Shown here piece by piece: positions 8,937 to 16,989 of a stretch of DNA of 19,918 nucleotides (position 1 is the stretch's first letter; every line of letters starts with the position of its first letter). Location of the stretch: positions 1-19,918 of the forward strand of contig JAMQCK010000565.1 of the NCBI GenBank assembly GCA_024196135.1, read 5' to 3'. A program made the position numbers and the translations under genes. The notes beneath the pieces were generated by a model. It saw only the letters and a list, made by a program, of their open reading frames with translations. It ran no database searches and was not told the origin of the DNA. This DNA is from Pleurotus ostreatus/Saccharomyces cerevisiae fusant (taxonomy: Eukaryota; Opisthokonta).

Positions 8937-10022
8937 ATGGGAAGATCACACTTTGTCGCCGACCTCGTCTTCGAAATACTCGACAACGACGATCACTGGT
9001 GGCCGCGCGATCTCGCGCGCCTCGCCGTCGTGTCCTCGGAATGGCTCTGGCCGGTGCGCAAGCTCCTCTACCGCCGCCCCGTCATCCGCACCTTTGCCGA
9101 ATGCGCGCTGCTCGGCCGCGCGCTCGAGGGGACCCCAGAACTACGCGCGCTCGTGCGCGGTATCGACCTGCAACCCTGCGGCGCGTCGTCGCTGGCGCCC
9201 GACGCGAAGGTCATGGCGGCCCTGCGGCGTATCCTGACGCTGGAGAGCCTCGAGGCGGTTACCCTCGGAGGCGCACTGGCCGTCGAGGCGGAGCGATTCC
9301 TCATGATGCTGGCGGGGCACGCGACTGGTGTGAAGGAGCTCAGCATCATCGGAGCACCCTTGTGTGATGCGGTCAACCCTGCCTCGGTCGCCGCGTCCCT
9401 CGAGTGGGATACCGCCCGCGCGTGCGCTTTACCGAATCTCGAGCGTCTGCGCCTATCCAACCTATCCCTCGACATCGAGTTCCCATACGAGCCCATCGAG
9501 TCACGCCTCCGCGAGCTCGTCCTCGACAACGTCGCCATCGAGAACGGCTTCCTCCCCCACCTCATCCAGGAATCCGCCCCCGACTTCAGATACCTCTCCG
9601 TCGTCACCAAGGAACGCGAACAGTACGACGAACAGATTAGGCTCGTGTTGGAGGCCTACGAGCTGGAGAGCCTCCAATACGACGTCGACGAGCAGGATCC
9701 GTCGGAGGAGGAAATCTTCGGCGCGGACCTTCCTCCCCATACCTCCTTGCGCAGCCTCTCCCTCCGCGGTATGAAGGTCTGCCCCGATATGCTGTCCGCC
9801 ATCTCGGAGAGCTGTCCAAATCTGGAAGAGCTCTTTGTCCAGGGCAGGAGCGTCTGTTTGTTACCCGAGCAGTGGGCGACGTTCATCGCGTCCGGTGCTC
9901 TACCGAACCTCAAGTGTTTAGGACTGCCTTGGAGCACATACCCGCCGTTCAGGCACTGGACGAAGACCTGTAGTGACTGCATCGAGGCTGCCTCTGCTCA
10001 ACGTGATATCCGTCTTCACTGA
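8937..10022 (+). CDS. F-box-like protein with leucine-rich repeats
   Basis: Single-exon gene, 361 residues, with a good start context (A at -3, G at +4) and a TATA box 61 bp upstream. Residues of about 5-50 read as an F-box-like domain: a short FVADLVFEILDN helix, then DLARLAVVSSEW and LLYRRPVI, the usual order in basidiomycete F-box proteins. From about residue 165 come leucine-rich repeat-like strands (LPNLERLRLSNL, LRELVLDNVAI, LRSLSLRGMKV, NLEELFVQG, LPNLKCLGLPW). By family analogy it would bind Skp1 through the F-box and present a substrate to an SCF ubiquitin ligase through the repeats. The substrate cannot be read from sequence. Such genes are hugely expanded in Agaricomycetes, and many are lineage-specific. 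A second possible member lies at the left edge of the window. Confidence 0.8.
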   Translation: MGRSHFVADLVFEILDNDDHWWPRDLARLAVVSSEWLWPVRKLLYRRPVIRTFAECALLGRALEGTPELRALVRGIDLQPCGASSLAPDAKVMAALRRILTLESLEAVTLGGALAVEAERFLMMLAGHATGVKELSIIGAPLCDAVNPASVAASLEWDTARACALPNLERLRLSNLSLDIEFPYEPIESRLRELVLDNVAIENGFLPHLIQESAPDFRYLSVVTKEREQYDEQIRLVLEAYELESLQYDVDEQDPSEEEIFGADLPPHTSLRSLSLRGMKVCPDMLSAISESCPNLEELFVQGRSVCLLPEQWATFIASGALPNLKCLGLPWSTYPPFRHWTKTCSDCIEAASAQRDIRLH

Positions 10023-10334
10023 TACCCTTGTAATGAATTGCTTTGCTTTCCTCGCTCTGTACTACTACTGTCTGTTATTTTACTTCTCTGGATATTGTGT
10101 ACTATACTCAGGAATACATACCACCGCGTCTCAGCCTTTTGCTTGCAGATCCCCCCTATGACCGTGAGAAAACCGGGACAATCACCGAATTGAATTCATT
10201 CTCGACGTCGGCTTCCAAACTCCCAAAGACACCGGCTGGGTGTGCCCTTCGGCGGGTCGTCTCTCGTTCGCCACCGTCCGTAGACGGACGCTCATTGTCG
10301 CTCTTTTCCTCTCCCACCATCTCTCGCGCCCGAA
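10023..10334. other. Intergenic: 3' UTR of F-box gene and promoter of hydrolase gene
   Basis: 312 bp. The first part is T-rich, as expected of a 3' UTR. The second part becomes CT-rich just before the ATG at 10335, as in many fungal 5' leaders. It contains a perfect 7-bp inverted repeat with a 2-nt centre at 10275-10290. I see no TATA box. Confidence 0.6.
10275..10290. repeat. Perfect short inverted repeat in the hydrolase leader or promoter
   Basis: CGTCCGT, AG, ACGGACG: a 7-bp perfect dyad about 45 nt upstream of the ATG at 10335. It could be a dimer-binding site or an RNA hairpin in the leader. Confidence 0.55.
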
Positions 10335-13300
10335 ATGCAGTCTTCCGCGTCCAGGTCGCAGGCCCAGAGCTCGCGCACCTCGTCCTCCCAACGCCCGATG
10401 CGCAAGAGCGCGTCCTATTTATCCCTCCGACGAGACAAGGACAACAACATGCAGTCCTCGGACCTCAGCACTAGCCCCACGAATGGAAAGTCCTCGTACT
10501 TCGAGGCGTACCCGCGCGCCAAGTCTGCGTCGACCCCTCGTACCACCGCGAGCAAGGGACGCGAGAAGGAGAAAACGCCTACCTCGCCGCAGCGACACGG
10601 ACGCAGCACGGACACGTATCACGTATCGGACGACGACAGCAGCCTGGACTCCGGCGAGGATGCGTACGCCTTCCCGCGGTATGAGGAGAGGCACCGATCG
10701 GGCGCTCACAGCAGTCGGGAGGGACGCACGCCCACCGCCTCGAGATCGTCCCTGCGCTCGCGCTCCTACGCGAGTGGCACGCCCTCGCGCAGCTCGCGGG
10801 ACGTTCCCGACCTACGTTTGTCTGGCTCATCGAAGAATACCGAAACTCCTCCCCTCACTCCTGTCGATGCCAGTCACGGTATCTACTCCAGCGTCTACGA
10901 TCCATTTCCGAGCATCGTGTCTGCGCCAGTCTCAGGCGTTGAGGCGATGGACGCGTTGGTCGACGGCATGAATGGCGGGGACGTCCTGGGATCCGTGCCG
11001 AGTCTGTCCATGACTCGCCAGCGATATGGAATGCCCTACCGGAACCCGCTTTACGAGCCGCCATTGCCTTCCCCACCACCAGGCGTCGTCCTCGGCGGCG
11101 GGCATGGCCGGCGGACGCGCTCCAACCCCAAGCTACGGACTCGCCGAGACAGCTCAGGAGACGATGACGATGATGAAGACCCACCTCCTCGGCCTCGACG
11201 GCGCCGCCAACAGCGTCCAGCGAACACGCGCACGGTGTCAACTGGCACCGTTACGCCGCAATCCGAGCGTGTCATGCACTCCCCATCCTCACGATCTGGC
11301 CGCGAACCACCCTCGCCATTGACGCCCCTGGAAGAATCGAGATACCCACCGTCCTCATTCCCCACTTCTTCCAACACATCCGTACAAGAAAGGCGCAAGA
11401 GCGCAGTCCCATCCATCTCGGACATCATCCGTGCGCATACGCTGCCCGAAAGCCAGACACCCTCCCGCCCGGGTACCTCCCGGCGCACGTCTGTCGGCAA
11501 TGTCAGCCTTAGCTTCGACCACTCGCCCGAAGACCTTGGGAAGGGGCGACAGCGCGCGAAGACAGCTGATGATGAAGAAGACTTCCTGTCGCGGTCATCG
11601 GTAGACAGCGTCGCCAATGAGGTCCAGGAAACTCTGCGTCGCCAAATGAGCTTGAAGCCACAAGCTCCGCCGCCGCCTTCTGCGATGCTTCGACGGCGGT
11701 CGACGACGTCGGAGAATTTTTCCATGACCTCGCCCCGGTCGGACTGTGGTGGCGGTGGCGGGCGCGCATCGATCCATTCGTCATCTGCAGCTTCGTCGTA
11801 CCAGATGGCGACGCCTTCATTCGAGGATCTCAACATCCATGGACTGAACAAGCCTTCAGCATCGCAAGCCGTGGCGCAGTACTTGCGCTCTGCACGACTG
11901 ACGACGCTTGTGAAGTGCACCCGGTCGCCCCATGCGTCACCGGACAACCCGCTTACTGTGAGCTTGTCTGACCTGGGGAATCCGCACGGATATCCTGTCG
12001 TCGTATTCTTGGGCCTGGGTTGCGTACGGCACATCATGGGCTTGTACGATGAGATGGCGGAGTGCCTCAACCTCAGAATCATCACCATCGACAGGTTAGT
12101 AGGTAGAGCATTCCTTATGTGCTTTGTACTAATGCATGATATCAGATGGGGATTGGGACGTACGGAACCTCGCCTGAGGTCGGCAAAGGGCATCATGCAG
12201 TGGGCGGACGTGGTCGAGGAGGTGCTAGATCGGTTGCACATCGACACTTGCAGTGTCATGGCACACTCAGCGGGCGCACCGTACGCGTTGTCATTCGCAA
12301 ACAAGTTGCCCGAGCGCATTCGCGGTGAAGTTTGTCTGTTGGCGCCGTGGGTGGGCGGCAACGATAACAGTAAGTCGACCAATTACCCCCCTCAGAATGT
12401 GTCTCATTTTTCGTAGGTGGCTATAAGTGGCTGAAGTACGTGCCGAACGGCATCCTCAAGACGGCGCAGGCTGCAGAGTGGAAGCTTCAGGCCTGGATGA
12501 TTGGCAAGCCGCCGACTATCCAGTACCAGGGCATCGGTTACACCGCTCAAGCATCGAGCAAGGTCTCCGAGAAGGGCACGCTCTCTCCCCAGAGCACGGG
12601 CACCGGCTCTCCGCGCCCAGCGTTCCCTCAGATCTCGGAGCAGGCGTCTCGTCCCAGTACGAGCTCGAACTTCAGCGAGTATGACGACCTTCGGGACTTC
12701 GAGGGCAGGTTCGGCAGCCAAACCACGCTCGGTATTGTCAACTATCCGTCGCCTAGTGTTCAACCGCCGAGGCGCAAGGCGTCCCGCGGTTTCTTGGAGC
12801 GTCTGAAGAGTCCCTCCTCGCCACCCGAGGAGAAGGCCACGCCAACCAAGACCGGGAAGACGCTGAAAGCCTTGCGGTCGATGGGCTCACTACGCAGCGG
12901 CAAGTCCTCCACCAAGAAATCTCAGCCTTCCAGCCCATCCAGCCCCAAACTGCCGCCACCACCTCAGTTCGACACGACCCGTGGTCTTGGCGTTGATGAC
13001 TTCAAGTTCTCGGCGAATTCGTCTGACTCCTCGTCACTTCGGGCGGAGAAGGAGGATCAGCTTGATGGGCTCTCGAACCACGGGAGCGGGACGCCAAATT
13101 GGCGTGCGAACGGGCAGCGCTCGATGTCCTTCGGGTCGACTTCACCTCGCGGCGCGCACTCTATGCCGAACTCGCCCGCGCCGAGTGTGCATAGCTCGCA
13201 GTACACGACGCCGCCGACGAGTGGGATGTCCTTCCAGGTCCAGCTGGGGAATGCGCTCCTTGCGGCTTCGCATGCGGAAAGCGCGAAGGGGACGCACAAC

Positions 13301-13615
13301 GATCTGTTGCAGATCCTCAACCACGACAATCTTCCTTGGGGCTTCTCGTACAGCGCCTACCCTCACAAGGTCAAGGTCTGGTATGGGGATCGTGATGAGA
13401 AGATTGCCGAGAACGCGGTGCGGTGGATGGAGCATACGATGGGCGAAGACCGGTGCTCTGTGAAGGTGGTGAAGGGCGCGGACCATGGCTTGATGTACAA
13501 GAGTAGTGTGGTCATCGAAGTCCTCGAACACCTTCTGAGCTGTTGGAAGAAGTCCGGTGCGTCATGCAGCGCTCTCACACTCAATGATTTACTGATCCTC
13601 TGAGCAGACAGATGA
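10335..13615 (+). CDS. Large serine-rich protein with an insertion-split alpha/beta-hydrolase domain
   Basis: Four exons: 10335-12094, 12146-12369, 12417-13556, 13608-13615; 1043 residues. Residues 1 to about 520 are disordered (Ser, Pro, Arg and acidic runs, including a D/E cluster next to Arg-rich blocks). An alpha/beta-hydrolase core follows: HGYPVVVFLGLG, then IDRWGLGRT, the nucleophile elbow MAHSAGAPYA with Ser628, and CLLAPWVG. The core is then broken by about 300 mostly low-complexity residues. It resumes with KVWYGDRDEK (acid Asp988, or Asp986) and GADHGLMY (His1018), so a full Ser-Asp-His triad is visible. The last intron leaves only SDR before the stop; its retention would end the protein at 13603. 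I see no signal peptide or membrane segment, so a cytoplasmic enzyme is likely. The substrate is unknown. Confidence 0.88.
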
Positions 13616-14226
13616 TTCCCCGGAGCGCCGCCTCCGTAATTTCTTGCTTATTCTCCCATTCCTGCATTACCTACCATCCAATGGATACTCTTTGCCAGTA
13701 CTCGCAAACCTTTCACCTTTCTTGGATGGTCTCACGCGCGTCGACTTCTTTGTCGCTTCCTTCTTCCTTGTATTGTGTTTTTAGGACTAGCCGCCTTTCA
13801 TTCACACCCTTCGGCTGTGCTGCGTGCCCGCTCGCGGGCACACCTCCGCTGGTACACACCCGTTCATCCACGTCTATTCTACGGTAGTATATCCTTATCT
13901 TTGCATAATTTACCTTGTATCATTGTAAGCTAGTGGACGGAGTACAGTTACTAGTAGTTAGTAGATATCCAGTTGCCCTCTCTCGATTTCTTGGGTGTGA
14001 TTGGCTGGTTTTGTCGACGTCGGTGACTCGGTAAACGCGAAGGGTCTTCGGTAGGGATCTGGTCAAGTGGGCAATCACATCACACCGGCCCCGGCGCGCG
14101 CCAAATTGCAAGAGGCGAGAAGCAAAGGTGGGTTGACCTCAGCGGCGTCGACATCAGTCGCGTCCTGTCTCGTCTCCCTGCTCGAGTTGTCTGCGATCCG
14201 GCGCAAATCTCGAGCAGTGGCCAGAC
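13616..14226. promoter_or_regulatory. Intergenic: hydrolase 3' UTR and IES1 promoter
   Basis: 611 bp without a gene. The left part is T-rich, likely the 3' UTR, with a GC hairpin at 13824-13841. Towards IES1 there is ATTGG (a reverse CCAAT box) at 14000-14004 and TGACTC, a Gcn4/AP-1 half-site type element, at 14024-14029. These short motifs are only suggestive. Confidence 0.5.
13824..13841. repeat. Perfect GC-rich hairpin downstream of the hydrolase gene
   Basis: GTGCCCGC, TC, GCGGGCAC: an 8-bp perfect stem with a 2-nt centre, about 210 nt after the stop codon. It probably lies in the 3' UTR, where it would form a stable RNA structure. Confidence 0.6.
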
Positions 14227-16202
14227 ATGTCGAGGAGGGCTCCTCGAGGTATCGCTCTGAAGCATACTGACGGACAGCCCCTCACGCGACAGGACATTCA
14301 GTACGAGCTCCTTGCCGCCATCTTCGCCGACGAGAACAAGGCCTTCACGGAGCCCTTGTCTGGCGAGAAGATGTCTTTTCGCGATGTCTATGTGTGTGGC
14401 ACCTTATTCATGCCTGAGCTATACTGACGCGCTCGCAGGTGTCTGCCATCCGGAACTCGCCCAAGGCGAGCCCGGCGCTCAAGAACAAGATGGCACAGTC
14501 ACAAGACTACGCGACGGACTTTGGCATGCTCGCATTGTTGACCAATGTTGGAAGACTTAGCGCGACTATGGGCTGTACGCGATCGACGCTATATGTCTTC
14601 ATGCACGGTGCTAACGCGAATGCAGTCTTCCCAGAGATGAAGACCGCGGTGCGGACCTACCACCCAGTCCCCTCACTCCAACGCACGGGGGACAATAATA
14701 TGCTGGACATGCCGCGCATCAAAACGATCATCCGGGGCGCGCTTCTTGAGACGGAACGCAATGGGATACCGAGCACGCTGGCCGAGATTCTCATACACGC
14801 TGTGGGTCCATCCAGTCACGTTACCGTTCCCCGAACTCTGACATACTTTCGCCACTCCAGCGTGCGGGTCATGTACCCTCGACGAGTATCACGAATCTCA
14901 TCTTCGTCCTATCCCATAACTCTGCTGTGAGTGCATTGTAGCGGATTGCTTGCCACTGATCTGAACGTCGCACAGCAAGTCAGCAATTTCTTCCCACCGG
15001 ATTTCGAGTTCCTTGACATCTTCATTCCGAGCGAGTACACGCCGCAGTCGAGAGCACGCGCATTCCTCTGGATATGCTGCTTCTTGCTCGAAACGCCCCT
15101 CGAAGGCGACTCGGACTATCAAGGACCCAGGAATCCCTTTTCAGAGCTCACGCGGCCTGGGAAGGCGCCCCCTCTCGTTAGGATGACCCCCGAAGAAGCC
15201 GGCCGCACTGACCAAGATACGCAACGAGAGAAGGATCTCGCCAACACACTCATTCTGACACGTAACCGCTTCCTTCACAACCTGAAGGAGAAGAACAAGG
15301 GCGTCCTCAACTTTGCCGGGCCATCGAGCCAAGCGCCTGAACAGCACGAAGACATGCCGAGCGAGACGCCTGGCGCTTCTACGTCCGCTGGAACAAGCAG
15401 CAAGAGAAAGGCCAGCGGCAGTGCCGCTATCGAGAAGGAGACGAAGACTAGGAGAGTCGAGGGAAGGCTTCGCGCAGACACTGTGACCCTCCCACCACGA
15501 CCTCCCTCTGCTGGTAAGTCTGTCGGCACTTCGCTCAAGTACCCCGACTCAGCTTTGCCCTAGGCCCTTCCACACTCACCCGACGGCGCTCTCCTTCTCG
15601 ACCACAAAGCCCGCTCGTCGGACGTCCCCCTCCGCGCTCCATCATGGACCTAATCCACCACTCCCCACCGTCCTTGCCGCCTCAACTTCTTGAACCACCT
15701 CAGTCTACTCGCGCTCGTTCGACCTCTCTCCCGCCTGATGTTTCTCGCTTTCCACCTACTCCTCCACCTAATTTCGATGTATCAATAACCGAGTATAATC
15801 TGCGCGCGCGGTCGCCGCTCGCGGAAGCCCCCATAATAGCCCTTGATCCGCCGCCTCCAGACGGGCCAATGCTGCGATGTGCGTCTTCTGTATCCTACAT
15901 CTCAGCGCGGGAGGCGCTGATTATTACTGATAGACGCCTGGGAAGACATCCACACCCGAGACTGCCTGCAAGAATCCGATGATGCGCTCGACAACGAAGA
16001 AGCGCAGGAGGAGTACGGTTCGTTCGACTACCTCTTCGTCGTTTCATTGCTAAGAGTGTCACCAGCACGACGCCTGGACGTCGTCAATCGTCTACCCTAC
16101 ATGGAACCCAGCGCAAGGCCCCAATGGGACCCCGACCCACCGATGCGACCTTCGCCGCGCCATCTCTTCTCATCTTCATCCCGTCCACCCGAACACTCTT
16201 AG
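14227..16202 (+). CDS. IES1: INO80 chromatin-remodelling complex subunit Ies1
   Basis: Nuclear subunit of the INO80 remodeller, a fungal-specific component. Eight exons: 14227-14391, 14439-14574, 14626-14801, 14861-14926, 14976-15513, 15564-15878, 15934-16017, 16066-16202; 538 residues. Conserved blocks in order: LKHTDGQPLTRQDIQYELL near the N-terminus, TDFGMLALLTNVGRL, FFPEMKTAVRTYHPVPSLQ, TNLIFVLSHNSA, FFPPDFEFLDIFIPSEY, and SRARAFLWICCFLLE followed by MTPEEA. This order is the signature of the Ies1 family. The C-terminal third is Pro/Ser/Arg-rich and disordered (KRKASG basic patch), ending in a short acidic stretch (YAWEDIHTRD). Exon joins restore the conserved blocks exactly; for instance, splicing 14575-14625 creates the FF of FFPEM. 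The last intron (16018-16065) is stop-free and 3n, so its removal is less certain. Confidence 0.92.
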
Positions 16203-16550
16203 CTATCCACCAAGCTCGGGCATTCAAACAAACATACGAACGCTGTCAACTGTATCATAGCCTCGTCACAATCCTTGCTATATCCTTATTGTTGTTTATA
16301 TACTTACGACCCCCGCTTCCCTGCTTGCTTCCCGTATAGGTTACTGTATCTACTTACGCACTGTTACGGTCCCTTCACGTGTACATGTCGCTCGGGTTGT
16401 ACAAACGCTGTGCTCCTCCATTCCTTAGCTTACCCTTCACCCTTCGTCGGCAGTAAAGAGCTGCCGTCTTTAGTGACCCTACTCTATTCCCCTTACTAAC
16501 GGACTTCATAATGGATTGGATTCTCTGGATTCATGTTGCAGCCTAACTTT

Positions 16551-16568
16551 GAGCTCGAGCTTGAGCTT
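16551..16568. repeat. Short tandem hexamer repeat
   Basis: Three copies of GAGCTY in tandem (GAGCTC, GAGCTT, GAGCTT) in the convergent intergenic region. No function is evident. Confidence 0.6.
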
Positions 16569-16860
16569 GAAGGTTGCAATTGAGGACAAACTCGGACGAG
16601 AAATCAGCGGAAGCCCAAACTATGTTCACCTGTGCAAAGTATGTGCGAGGGAATAGGTAGGTAGTGAGTCGATATCGCACAATATTCAACAGCCGAAGGA
16701 CGCAGATATGTGCTTACGGGGGGCGTACGGTAAGCAGGCGGGGGATGGATAAGTAGCAGACGTCTACGCCGCTCGCACGCGAAGAAGAGATTCATAACGA
16801 TAAAGTACAATAAAGATGATATGATCCAAATTGACCTGTTCCACAAGACTCCGGGAGGGT

Positions 16861-16875
16861 GCAGCAGCAGCAGCA
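16861..16875. repeat. GCA trinucleotide microsatellite
   Basis: Five GCA units, outside any coding frame I support, 115 bp downstream of the MIT-gene stop. Confidence 0.7.
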
Positions 16876-16989
16876 ACACAGCATGTACTACAAATGAACG
16901 ATGCAGGAAGGGAGGAAAGGCGGGTAGCGCGAGGGGTCCCGGGCGTGGAGATGCCAGGCCAACTATGCACAATAAGCTGGTCACCCAAG

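Larger units (their letters stand above)
16203..16989. other. Convergent intergenic region between IES1 and the MIT-domain gene
   Basis: 787 bp between two stop codons, expected to hold both 3' UTRs. It is T-rich on the IES1 side. It carries three imperfect GAGCTY hexamers at 16551-16568 and five GCA units at 16861-16875. The latter would be transcribed, as TGC repeats, in the MIT-gene 3' UTR if that UTR reaches there. I see no gene. Confidence 0.6.

Noticed and set aside
11051..12382. 443-codon open frame antisense to the hydrolase gene
   Set aside because: It is a shadow of the Ser/Pro/Arg-rich coding strand. The sense frame carries the catalytic motifs and proper introns.
14098..14105. 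GCGCCAAA resembling an E2F site before IES1
   Set aside because: Dikarya generally use SBF/MBF-type factors in place of E2F, with different sites. It lies in a GC-rich repeat where such a match is easy by chance.
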